A program made the position numbers and the translations under genes. Below are positions 1-10,986 of a stretch of 64,000 bases of DNA, piece after piece. The notes beneath the pieces are model-generated. The model saw nothing but the letters and a program-made list of their open reading frames with translations, made no database searches and was not told the DNA's origin. How positions within the stretch are numbered: position 1 is the stretch's first letter; each line of letters starts with the position of its first letter. Source of the stretch: Plenodomus lindquistii (taxonomy: Eukaryota; Ascomycota; Dothideomycetes; Pleosporales; Leptosphaeriaceae); assembly GCA_025504975.1 (NCBI GenBank), contig JANUWI010000003.1, forward strand, positions 1,364,001 to 1,428,000, written 5' to 3'.

Positions 1-1782
1 GGGTCAAACGGCTGGACCATGGCCGTACGCTCATCTGACGGAAAGTAGGGAATCCGGTGCTTTCCCGTCCTAGACAAGCTTGTGTATGGTTGCGGAATGA
101 CAGCTGATGTAGTCTGGACAATGTGCACAATCGACCCATTCAGCGCGTGTATCAGCGACTTGGGCTCAATGGGTTCGGTATACATGGCAAAGCCCACAAA
201 GTCTTGTTGTCGTTTGTCGACGTCTTGGTACGAGAACTCCCATGGTGTCATGTGTGAGAGGGCATCTTGGGACCATGCAGGTGAACGGGAGCCATCTGAC
301 TTCCTGTTACTTTCTTTTGAATGGAAATACGATTGCATTTGCATTGCCTCTAGCTCTGTTTCATTCCGGATGGCTGTTGGAGGAGGCCATTGTGCTGAGA
401 TCTCGTGGACTGTACTGCGATACTGTGACGCCGAGGTGTGCAGTACATGCAGTATCGAAGCACTCTCGGTATCAATGGCTTGTTGGTCGCCAAGGTGAAC
501 AATGTTTTGTGGTTTGAAGCGTGCCAGTAATTTGGTGAGTGTGTCGGAAGCTGACGTAGCGAAGAAACCCGGGGTGTCCACCACAAGTGACAACGAAGGT
601 TCGCGTGATTGGAGGGATTGGTATGTAAGGAACAGGTCCTCCACACATGACTGATAGTAATCCATGTAGTTCGCCAGATCTATCGGTATCGGATGAGCGC
701 GGACGATCTCGTTGCCATCTGGGTTACTTCCAGTCGGTTTTGTTGTCGAATGTGTGAAGCTTGGAGATAAATTTACTTCTCGTAGTGTGAGAAGGGATAT
801 CTGCCCACTGACTGCATATCCTTGTTTACCAGGATTGAGGTCCAGATAACACATGAATGGTGCAGGTCGGACGGTCTTACCCAAGCCTGTCAGTAAGCGG
901 TTGGAGAGTCGAGTTGAGAAGATGGATTTTCCCGAGTTTGAGGGTCCTGTGACGACTGTAATGGAGGCGCCGCTACTGCAGTCCTCGATCGCACGAAGCC
1001 AGTCCTCTGGAGCCGCATCAACGATTAACGGACGTGAGAGAGGGTCTTTTCCCGAGTCTGTAACCTGAGGTTGCAGTGGCGGTTAGTTGCGACATGGTTC
1101 GACCAAGGATTTGACCATGTGGACATACAATGATGAAAGATCTTTCTGGTTTGTATGTGGACCTCACGTGCCACAGATGATCAAAGAGGACACTGGTTTT
1201 GGTGAAGGGGGTGGGTTCTTTACAACTTATGAATTGCACATGGTTCGTAGCATCCAGACCACGGATCTTCAGTATCGGATGTGTGGCGGATGCATATATA
1301 CGATGGCATGCCCCTCTCTGTCCTGTACGATCAACAGTACCAATATTGGCGCCGTTGACATGGACAGCTCCCCGTAGTACCTTGAAGTCGAAGCATCCAA
1401 TCAGTGCAATGGTCGTGTGCTTGTTCAAATTGATCAAGACGTCAGACTCGGTCTCTGATAAGATGTTGGAAGACTCGTTTCGCCAGTTGCAGAGTCTGAG
1501 ATTTCGCTTGACTGGCACAACAGTCTGTTCGGCTTCTGCAGTCTCGTGTGTCGGGTCCAGGAGCAAAGGTTCTGGCGTCGAAGGCAGAGACACGGGCTGC
1601 ACAGTGACATCTGTTGCGGAAATGGGTTTGGTGGCAGCTTCTGCTCTTAGGCGTGCTGCGGCGATGGCACTGAGAGGTTTCTGATTCTCTGCAGGCCCTG
1701 CATCGGGCCCATCCTCTTCAATCTTCCGTCTCTTCCCCGGCATCTGGTCTGTGGATAACGATGCTTGGTCTGCAATGCGCAA
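1..1782 (-). CDS. GRC3: Grc3/NOL9-type polynucleotide 5'-hydroxyl-kinase, 3' end cut by window edge
   Basis: Family role: an RNA 5'-kinase of the Clp1/Grc3 family that works with Las1 in ITS2 removal from pre-rRNA, in the nucleolus. Seen: exon 1 is 1129-1782. An intron at 1065-1128 (GTATGT donor, CTAAC branch, CAG acceptor) restores frame into exon 2, which stays open to base 1. The Walker A motif GPSNSGKS lies at about residues 258-265, followed by a segment reading FMCYLDLNPGKQGYAVSG, and then the Clp1-like stretch with VVDTPGF. The C-terminus is outside the window. The first ATG is at 1782. A second in-frame ATG at 1743 begins MPGKRRK and may be the real start, because it leaves more room for the promoter shared with RPA34. 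The basic, Ala-rich N-terminus is typical of the fungal proteins. I am confident of the family and unsure only of the start. Confidence 0.9.
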
Positions 1783-1948
1783 TTCGTGACTTTTCGCCCT
1801 AGCGTGCCCGATACGGCCTAGCTGCTTGTGGGCGGCTCATGCTCAAGCAGCGCGACGTACCGCGGCGCAATCGAGAAAAAAGTTGCCCAGCAGTGAGCGC
1901 CCATCGAAGCTCTACAATCGCATTGCGCACACAAGCCGCCCGCACACC
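1744..1948. promoter_or_regulatory. Shared divergent promoter of GRC3 and RPA34
   Basis: About 205 bp, or 166 bp if GRC3 starts at 1782, separate the start codons of two head-to-head genes that both act in rRNA production. I see no clear TATA box. The promoter role is inferred from position only. Confidence 0.5.
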
Positions 1949-3324
1949 ATGAAGGAGGCCAAACGAACGCCAGTGCCCCTCCCGATATCCAAGAAGCCAA
2001 AGCCAAAGCCTGCACCTGCCAAATCGCAGCTGAGCCAGGAAGTCATCGACAGCAGTGGTGATTCGGCCAATGAAAGCGCACCGCAAGCGAAGACATCGAC
2101 CAAGCCCAAGACGACCATAGCGATCCACACACCCAATGGAGCTGTCAAGAAGCCGAAAGAGAAGACCAAGACGACGCCCAGCGTAAAGGAAAAGGATACC
2201 TCGAAAGCCGCGTCAAAGTCCAAGGCTACAACCAAAAAGGCCGCGCCAGAGCCAGTTGCCGACTCGTCAAGCTCAGACGAGAGCGATGACGGCGATGCGC
2301 CTGCCAAACCCGGTCAGAATCAGGATGTCTCCGGCGACAGCACCTCGGACAGCTCTAGCGATGACTCGGAGGAGGAGGCTGCACCACAACGTAGCAGACC
2401 ATCTACGCAGCAGTACGTCCTTGTCGGATATGGCTTGACTTGATTCTGATTGACTGATCTTTTCCCAGACAACCCGTGCGAACTTCACAGAACCAATCCC
2501 ATGCAGTCGAGTTCCAGCCCGCACAGCCCTACGTGCCACCCACAGGGTTCAATCCCATACCAATCAACGACCGAACAACTTCGAAAGGAGCAAGCATATT
2601 CGACAATTTGAACGGCAAGGAGGTTTGGCACATCACAGCTCCGGCTGGAGTCTCACTAAAAGACCTAAACACGTTGCCTTTGGACAAAGCCTTTGGCGGA
2701 CAGACCATCTTGAATTACAAGGGCACCGACTATGGCTTCTCGCAGATAGAGAAGAGCGAAGACACCACGCGAGAAGTCATTGTACCTGGGAAGCAAGGTT
2801 TCAAGGCTGGTAAGTCTCGGCCGCCACTACAGGCTCCCAGAAATCTGTGTCTTACTTGTTGCCATCTAGTTCCTGCGCAGATATCTCAGACTTTGCATCT
2901 CCAAGCCGTTATACGACTCCCCGAGTTGAGCAACAAGCAGGCGGATATGAATACCGGTTCAGAAGCGGCAGCGTCCATCACAAGGTCTACTATTCGTACT
3001 CCCCGAGCACAGGTCACCGGCCTTAAGATGCGCTTTCTGCCAGTTGGATTCGACGGTGATGCGGCTGGCACTATTGGCGACTCGGACGATGAGGTGGAAG
3101 GCCCAACCGCGACCGCCGGACTTGGAATGCCAAATGGCTTGAATCTACCTTCAAGGAGGAAAGAGAAGAGGAAGCATGTCGACGTGAATGGTTCTGAGGG
3201 CCCTGAGGCGCCAGCGAAGAAGAGCAAGAAGCACAAGTCTGCCGAGGATGTGAAGAGGAAGGAAGAGCGAAGGGCGAAGAAAGAGAAGAAACGGGCACAA
3301 GATGCGGCTTCAAGAAATTCGTGA
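1949..3324 (+). CDS. RPA34: RNA polymerase I subunit RPA34.5-like
   Basis: In the family, this subunit pairs with RPA49 on Pol I and supports rRNA initiation and elongation in the nucleolus. Three exons are proposed: 1949-2412, 2469-2809 and 2870-3324, giving 419 aa. The first intron has a GTACGT donor. The second is 60 nt, in frame and free of stops, but has good GTAAGT/TAG borders. The N-terminus is Lys/Pro/Ser-rich with acidic serine clusters. The conserved core lies at about residues 180-320, with a VWHITAPAGVSL segment and a KGTDYGF segment typical of RPA34. The C-terminus is a Lys/Arg-rich tail. The ATG at 1949 is preferred to one at 1826 because the earlier one would nearly abut GRC3. 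The protein is larger than the yeast one (about 233 aa), as is common in filamentous fungi. Confidence 0.82.
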
Positions 3325-4152
3325 AATGCATCCAAAGGGCGAAAAGGAGTTAGGTTACAAGCGCATTGGACGCTTTGGCGGGTCTATTCATTGGCAGGCC
3401 CGGTCACTGGTGCTACAGGCCATGTGAAGAGTGCGAAGTGGCCAAGAAGGACGTCTCATACCGGCAAGGCTGCTGCAACACCGCTACAACACTACTACAA
3501 AACAAGCTGGTACTCGGCTTTCGCTTCTGATTCCCGACCCATGAGTACTGCAAAATAGAAAATTTCCAAGCTTCAAAGGCCAAAGCGGTACCCACCACGA
3601 TTACCGGCAACTTGTGGGAGTCAGTGCGAGGATGAAAGATGAAGCAGGTGCTTTGGTCAGATGTCTACCATCGGTGGATTGGATACAGACATACACGCAA
3701 TTCAGGCTGCTGCTCAGTGCTGCTCAGTGCTGTGGAGACCAGCCATACTAGCTAGCTCGCGCATGTCGCTGCACAATAGGTACATGTATGTACATTACTG
3801 ATGAACATGTACCAGGGCAATAATCAAGGCGACCAAATAAAGGTTATTTTAGCTCTCTGTTCAGGCTCGAATACAATTTGCCAGTATGTACGTAGCGAGT
3901 GAGCACTGAATAGCTTGTAGCTTGTGAGGGGCTTTATAACGGCTGACGGGGCCGTTGTGACGACCGGGCGCCTAGCGTGTGTTCGTGTGTTGTCGCGCGC
4001 TGGACGACAACGCAAGGTCCCACGCACCGGATTCGACTCGGTTCGATCTCACCCCAGGCCGCATGGTTCCAACATGTTGATGAGCAGGACTCGACGCTTT
4101 TCCACACGACGACGACGCGACCGCCCCGTTCGCTGCGCGCGCCCCTTCCCAA
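3325..4152. other. Intergenic, RPA34 to MTO1
   Basis: This 828-bp stretch presumably holds the RPA34 3' end and the MTO1 promoter. I see a duplicated CTGCTCAGTG near 3711-3730. The open frames here are short or shadow MTO1, and I see no gene. Confidence 0.6.
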
Positions 4153-7100
4153 ATGGAGACTGCAACCGCCGCTCCTGCCCCGACGCCTGCAACACCGCCA
4201 AAGCATGACCTTGAGGCTGCACCCCGGCCGCCCACACCGACGACGGGAGCCTCGTCCACGCCTGCACACGACATGGCCGAGGCAGAGCACGCCGACGCTT
4301 CTGCACTGCCGGGCTCCCACCTCCCACCGCTTCCTGCCGACACCGACGACGACGACAGCTTCCTCCAACAGGACTTCCGCGAGGACCAGGATGGCAGTGT
4401 CTTCATGGACCGTGAGATGAAGCGCCAATTGATGGACATTGAGTCCAGTTTCATCCCAGAGGCCCCTCCGCACGCAGCCCCCGCCCCCGTGCAAACAGGC
4501 GCAGACGACACATACCTGTTTGGCGGCTCGCCAGGCAACCAGCGCCCCTCGTCGCCGGGAGCCGAGGGCGACACGAGTCTGCAGAGGGTCATGGCCAACC
4601 TGGAAGAACTGACCAAGCCCAAAAAGAAGCAGCCCAAGAAGCTCGAGGTCAGGAGCGGCAACACACCGACCAAGCCACAGCCCGAATCGTCCTTCATACC
4701 AGAGGAGCCTCCTACACCTGCCGATGCCTACAAGACGCCCGCCGCACGACGACTCAGCTTCAGCCAAGACATGTCCATGGACGCCACCGCCTCAACACCC
4801 TCAGTGGCACCTTCCTCGCCATCCGCAGCAGCGGCGCAACGCAATCAGTCACGCTCTGCCGCAGAGCCCACGGAACAGGGTGTCACGGGGCGTCCGGCCG
4901 TGACCGAGCATGAGTCCCAGTCAGATGTGCTAGCCAAGGATAGTGACTACTCACAACGACCCGCCTCTAGCGCGTCCACCGTGAAAGCGCCCGATTTCAC
5001 TCAAATGGAGGAGGGTTCATCACTCACCACCGACCCTGAAACAAGCACAGAAAGCGCGGCTGAGCTGACCCGCTCAACCGCAACCACTTCCTCTCAACTC
5101 AGCAAACGACCAACCTACCTGCAACACCGAAACTCAAGCCAGCGTTCGTCGGTTTCCTCACTCACGAATCGCTCTGATGTCTCAGGTGACGGGACAAGTA
5201 CAGCAAGTCTGGGCGCAGACTATTCTCTGCAGACCGGTGGAGCCATCCCGCGTTCCAACGGGCCAAATAGGCAGAGCATGGGTTTATCTAGACTGCCCAG
5301 CCTGGGCAGTATTGCCTCTTCCATGTCTGCGTACAGTGATGTCAATCCCTGGGAGAAACATCGGAGCATCAGTACAAACTCATTGACCGGCTACATGCAT
5401 TTGGACGGCAGTTTGGGACGGCTCGAGGAGGAAGTGTCAAGCAATGGCAACCCCGAGACACCGCGCGCCCCTAGTGTACAGCCTTCAGCTCCCACTGATA
5501 CGGTCATCACCAGGCATGTCCAAGACATCCAGGTTCCTGACACTATTGCACGTGAGTTCAGAGCGAAGCATTCGCGATCTCCCGACAAGCGACATATGGC
5601 GACACCATTCGCTCGGAGCAAGCACAACCTCACTCTTAAGGAGCAGAACAGCAAAATCGATAAGCTCAGCAAAGAGAACTTTGACCTCAAGCTCAAGATA
5701 CATTTCCTCGACCAGGCACTACAGAACAGGTCTGATGAGGGTGTCAAGGAGATGATCTCGAAGAATGTACAGTTGCAGACTGATCTAGCCACCGAGAAGA
5801 AGGACAACCAGTCGTTACGAAAGAAGTTGAAGGACCTCGAACGAAAAATCAAGGCTCAGGAAGATGGCCGTGCTGCCGGTAAAGATGTCGGCAGCGAGTC
5901 GGATGATGACAAGAGCGATTCGTCTCGGCAGGCGGAGCTGGAAGAGGAGATCGAATTTCTGCGTGAACGCCTAGAGAGCACCGAGACCATCGTGGAGCAG
6001 TGGCAACAGGAGGCTTTGCAGAAGGAGGCGGACAACAGACGAATGGCGGACTATATTAAGACTATGCGAGAGAAGAGTCCCAATGGTGAGTCTGCCGGTC
6101 TCGACGAAGCTGTCATTATGTGGAAAGAGGACTTCGAGGATGAGCGCGCACGGCGGGAGCAGGTTGAGACGCGCTGCCAACAGGCTGAAGCGGATAATGA
6201 GAAACTTCGCGAGGAAGTTCAGCGCTTGCGAGAGCAAAACCAGCAAATGCAACAAAATGCCATGGCAAATCACCACATCCACAAAGTACACAGTACGCGT
6301 CGTTTGCACCAATCCTTTGCTGCCCGATCGAACGCAGGATCGGACGGCAACGAGCAAGGTACCGCGCTGTCCGCTGGTGGAACGAGCAGCACACTGGTGG
6401 AGCAACTACACAACGACAACGATAAACTCCAGCGAGATCTCCATGCGCAGGCCTCCATGCTCACATCTAGGAACCGAGAGAACCTACGGCTAAGGGAGGA
6501 GAACGAAGGACTGAAGCTCACCATTCGAAGAGGTGATGCGGGCTCCACTGCTGGCGACAGCATATTGGAACGCTCCATTTCTCGCAATCACATGAGATCT
6601 GTATCGAGGGCTAGCGGTGGAACACGAATGACTCAGATGAGCGATCCTGAGCGGGACGACCTGGAGAGCAAGCATGCTGCTTTGCGAGACGAACTTTCAC
6701 AACTGAAGTTATCCTATAAAGAGCTCGACGATCAGCTCAACGGCCACCTCGACATGCTGGAAACTGCAGAAACCAAGCTTAGAGAATGTGAGAAGGAAAT
6801 TGAGGCTCAAAACGAAGACCTTCAAGCACTTTCGGCGGAACGTAATGAAGCGCTAGAACTCTTACAAGACAAGGAGCAAGAGTGCGAGGAACTCAGGCAA
6901 GAAGCTCTGGACACAGTACAGAGCCTCGAGACACAGCTCGATCAGATGCAAAACGAACGCGATCGCGTCTTTAATGATCTTGAGAACACCACGGAGGATT
7001 TCAACGCTTTGCAACAGGAAATGAAGAGCGTCAGCGAAAGCCTAGTACAACTCGAAGATGATCGGGATGCGAGCTTGCGAAGAATCCAGAATCTAGAGTC

Positions 7101-8893
7101 TGAGCTCAGCGACGCCAATCAGGAGCTAGGTCGACAAGATAAGCTTCTTAACGATGAACGGTCAAAGAATGAACGGCTTGATATCCAGCTGGAATCGTGT
7201 CAGGGTGAAATTGACTTTCTACGAGAAGAGCAGGAAGGCGACAAGATCAAGATTGGTGAGCTCGAGTCAGCCTTCAATAACTCGCAAATCCAACTGGAAG
7301 ACGAGAAGGAACGTCTGCGAGACCTTGAACAGCGCATCGGTGAAGAGAGGCAGCAGCGCGATGCTTTGGTCACACAGGAGAAACAAGAGGTCGAGAAGAT
7401 CATGAATGATCTCAACACGCAGTTGTCCAAGCTCAAGGAGGATAGCCGGAAACTACGCAAGAACTTGTCCAGTAAGGAAGTCGAGGCTACCACATGGAAG
7501 CAACGGTACGATGAGCTCGAGAAGCACCTCCGCGATGCCCTTGGCAATCCGGATGGTACAAGGTCGAGCTTGTTCAAGGTGTGTGCAGCCCTCTCATTTC
7601 GTATTTTCGCATGCTGATTATCCCCACTAGGACATCGCCAAACTTCAACGCGATCTTGAGGCAACTGGACATGAGCTCAGCGCGACTAAGACAGACCTTG
7701 CCGAGAAGGATCGCCTTTTGCGCAACCGAGATGCTCTGCTGGAAAGCACTGGGATGGAGAGCCGGCGTCTGGCCGACCTCTTGGAGCGTGAGCGTCAAGC
7801 CCGACGACAGGACCAGGCCACATTTGAAACCGCTAAGCGTGGCCATCAATCCATCACGAGAACAATTCAACAACACGAAACAAGGGTACTCGAGCTCGAG
7901 ACCCTGCGTAGTCAAGATCGCCAGCGACTCCATGGCTTGGAGAAGCAGTACAAGGAGAATTTGCTGGAGCGCAACAATCTTCTCTACGCACTCTGGAACC
8001 GGCTATCTACTCTTTGTGGCGCAGAGTGGTGTCGCAACAACGCTCTTGTCAACGGCGAGCTCACCTCAATGGAGCTCATCTCGAAGAACATTCAAGGTTT
8101 CAACCGTAACATCATTCTTGCTGTCAAGACAGTGGAAGGCATCATTGGCGGTTTCAAGCAAAGGATTCGAAATATGGAGAAGGATCTGGTTCGCGACTAC
8201 CAAACCTTGGAGCATTCGCTTGACGTTCGTGTCAAACGACTTGATCAGCTTGAAAAGCTTGTTTTAGCGCAACGGCAGTCCATTGGACGACCTAGCACAG
8301 TGCGTGGTGGTCTTGTCGACGTTAACTCAACCGAGGTAACGAAGCTTCGGGCTGAGAATAAGAACTTAAGGACAGAAGTGCAGACTTTGCGCGCCATCAC
8401 AACTACAACACAATCTGGCAACGAGGTCATTCTTAGCCGATCACCGTCGCGCGCCGGCTCGCCCACATCGTCAAAGCGTGCCAGCATGGCACAGACACTG
8501 CTGCGTGCACAGTCTGCCTCAGTGGTGGAGCACCTTCAACACAGCCCTGCAGGCCACCCATATCCGGCGTCTGTACCACTCCAGCCAAGCGAACAAAAAT
8601 GGATACATCGGCTGAAGGAGCTGGAACGTCGACTCAAAGCAGAGCGCGAAGCAAGGCTTCTGGACCGCAACGGTGCGAGAAAGAGACTTGAGCAGAAGGT
8701 GGAAGAGAACGCCGAACTGCGGTCCGCGCTTGAGAAAGAACGAGATCGTCGAGAGGAGGACGGCCCTGAGGGCGAGACTATCAGTAGAAGCGTATCTGCA
8801 AATGGGAGCCGTGGCGGTCGTAGTGGCCGAATGAGCTTGGCTGACAATGGACGGACAGCGAGTGGCATGAGTCGGCATGAGGACATGTATTAG
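4153..8893 (+). CDS. MTO1: ApsB/Mto1-like microtubule-organising centre protein (Cnn_1N and Mto2-binding domains)
   Basis: Known role: Mto1 in fission yeast and ApsB in Aspergillus recruit the gamma-tubulin complex to spindle pole bodies and septal or cytoplasmic MTOCs. Two exons, 4153-7578 and 7631-8893, give 1562 aa. The 52-nt intron (GTGTGT donor, CTAG acceptor) joins a Phe-Lys codon pair to DIAKLQRD in frame. The first 450 residues are Ser/Pro/Thr-rich and probably disordered. A centrosomin-like motif at about 491-560 contains LTLKEQNSKI and ENFDLKLKI, the expected gamma-tubulin-complex activating region. Almost continuous coiled coil follows. A conserved block at about 1248-1355 holds a WNRLSTLCG segment, and the C-terminus at about 1465-1520 has KWIHRLKELERRLKAERE, matching the Mto2-binding signature. 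The start is the first ATG of a long open frame and could be a little downstream. Confidence 0.88.
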
Positions 8894-9423
8894 TACGGTT
8901 TGCTGTGGTCAGTGTGATCATTTCTCTTCTCGTATATTATCAGCTACTTTGTTGGCATTTTCTGCGTACGCGTTATTTCTTACCGGCTATTTCCTTACGA
9001 CGGGATGCGTCATGAGAAGAGTACTGTTGCTTGGCGCTTCTGGCTGTTGTGATTATGCTGAGGTTATCTAGAGATATGGTTTAGGTGACGAACGATGTCT
9101 TGTATTCGTAATAGCATTCACTTCCGATCTCAGCATTTGTTTGGCTCGTCACCTGCACCTTCGCCTTATTGCTGGTTGAGGTCATTACACTCTAGTTTGG
9201 TCTCCGCCCATCGCTTTTACACCTGTGGGTTATCTCCCATCTTGCATATGAGTACTGGCTCTCACCACCAAGGTATAATCATGGGCTAGCCTCACAGAGG
9301 TGCGCTAGGCGGTGAAGCTGCTCAAAGTCTCTGTACAAATAGCTCCCCATTCAACATTACTCTCACCCACCACGTTGTCGTACGATTGTTGGTAAAAGAA
9401 ATTATTGCATCGAACAGGTCAAA
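8894..9423. other. Intergenic, MTO1 to coiled-coil gene
   Basis: A T-rich 530-bp stretch with only short open frames. It presumably holds the MTO1 3' UTR and the promoter of the gene at 9424. No repeats or RNA genes seen. Confidence 0.6.
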
Positions 9424-10986
9424 ATGAGGTCTTACTGGGAACAACCTACTTGCATTCAGCCTTCCTCTAATCGCCCACCAGACGCCGACGCTTTCCTTTT
9501 TCCTTCTTCGCCTGTGAGGAACAGTGACTGGCCAGCGAAACAACTATCATCCTCTTTACCTAACTCAAACGTCTTCTCCAACCTATTCCTCGATTGCGAA
9601 GAAGTCTCCAGTGACCGCACGGCTGCCTCACCTGGTACTCCTCTAGCATCATTCGATTGGACCTCACGCGACTGCGATTCCCCTCTACAATCTGTGGAGG
9701 ACGACTTGCTATTGGACGTCCTCCCTGAAGAGTTACAAGTTGACTTTCTACTGAACGAGCTCCTATCAATGGCCCCGGTGACTCGGACACGGAGTACTAT
9801 AAGTCGAACGAAAGCCGCGGTGAAGCAGAAGTCGCCTAGCCGACTAGCGAAGCAGCCCGCAGCGAAACAGAAGACTCCGAGCCCCAAGGCAAGAAAGTGT
9901 GCGACACCAACTAGACTGACTGCGCCCATGAAGCACGACGCAAAACGACGCAAGACAGAGGCGAATAACTCGCGCAAGCTGAACCCACAAGAATCGTCAC
10001 CGGACGGCGACAGCCTCGCACCCATGATCAAGGTAGACAGTCCAGACGTTCACGACATCATCGAGATCTCAGATGGCGAGTATGAAGAGGTAAAGGCCCC
10101 GCCTCGGTCTTCTTTCAGTGCTCGCCTAGGACAGTCTCGCGCAGACGCTTGCAATCACACTCAAGAGCTAAAGCAGTTGCAACAAGAGCTCGCTGCTTCT
10201 AAACAAGAGACTAAGGCGGCGAGGGAAGCGACTAACATGGCAAATGCTGAAAGAGAAGCCGCACGAACGCTTTTACGCGCTAAAGACGAAGAGATCACAT
10301 CAATCAAGCACCGCAATGACGAACAAGCCAAGAGCCTTCAAAGTGCCCAAAACACAATTAAGAAGTTGGAAGCAAGCTTGAAGGACGTCTTGAAAGAGAG
10401 AGGGGCGTTAGAGGCTCACTCTGAGGAACACAAATATCTCGTTAGTGATCGTGCTCTCGTCACAGCCGAACTCAAAGTTGCGGAGCGCAATTTCCAGGCT
10501 CTTCAGCAGAAGCTTGCGGCCGTTGAAAAAGAACATATAGTAGTGGTACAGGATTTGACGGAAAGACTCTTCAGCGCCGAAACTACACAGTCTCCACCCC
10601 GCTCACGGCTCACTCCTGCTACCTCTCCCCTATCCCCGCTCTCTTCAATCTCCTCCACCTTCCACCAATCTATTAAACAAGACACTCCGCCTGCGACCCC
10701 ATCCTTTCCCCCTCATCCCTCTAGAGACTACGCCACAACAACAGCCTCACCCTTCCAGTCCATAAGCTCCCTTGAGGAGAAGAAAGACGAGAATGTGCGC
10801 AAGGTCTATACGAAGCTCAAGCCTCAGTACGATAAACAGCGTTCTCTACTTGTTAAAGTGGAGAATTGTACGCGAGGCATGGATCTGAGCTGCTTCGGCG
10901 AATTTGGGGCGCTTGTTAGGCAAGCCCGGGCTATGTTACAACAAGATGAATTGGAGGGACCGGGCGCGGATCTGAGAAGTCGCTGA
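9424..10986 (+). CDS. Hypothetical coiled-coil protein
   Basis: A single-exon frame of 520 aa whose ATG sits in a good fungal context (CAAAATG). I do not recognise the family. The N-terminal 110 residues are Ser/Pro/Asp-rich. Residues about 115-190 are very basic (KQKSPS- and KRRKTE-type runs that could be nuclear localisation signals). An acidic patch reads IIEISDGEYEE at about 215-225, which resembles a SUMO-interacting motif, though I cannot test that. A long coiled coil runs from about 245 to 380. A Ser/Thr/Pro linker follows, and then a compact C-terminal helical block of about 60 residues beginning near KVYTKLKPQYDKQ. A nuclear scaffold-like role is possible, but this is inference from composition. 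No intron is needed to keep the frame open. Confidence 0.7.
   Translation: MRSYWEQPTCIQPSSNRPPDADAFLFPSSPVRNSDWPAKQLSSSLPNSNVFSNLFLDCEEVSSDRTAASPGTPLASFDWTSRDCDSPLQSVEDDLLLDVLPEELQVDFLLNELLSMAPVTRTRSTISRTKAAVKQKSPSRLAKQPAAKQKTPSPKARKCATPTRLTAPMKHDAKRRKTEANNSRKLNPQESSPDGDSLAPMIKVDSPDVHDIIEISDGEYEEVKAPPRSSFSARLGQSRADACNHTQELKQLQQELAASKQETKAAREATNMANAEREAARTLLRAKDEEITSIKHRNDEQAKSLQSAQNTIKKLEASLKDVLKERGALEAHSEEHKYLVSDRALVTAELKVAERNFQALQQKLAAVEKEHIVVVQDLTERLFSAETTQSPPRSRLTPATSPLSPLSSISSTFHQSIKQDTPPATPSFPPHPSRDYATTTASPFQSISSLEEKKDENVRKVYTKLKPQYDKQRSLLVKVENCTRGMDLSCFGEFGALVRQARAMLQQDELEGPGADLRSR

Noticed and set aside
3934..4767. A 277-codon minus-strand open frame
   Set aside because: Overlaps the MTO1 promoter and N-terminus in antisense. 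The composition is a mirror of the Pro/Ala/Ser-rich MTO1 start.
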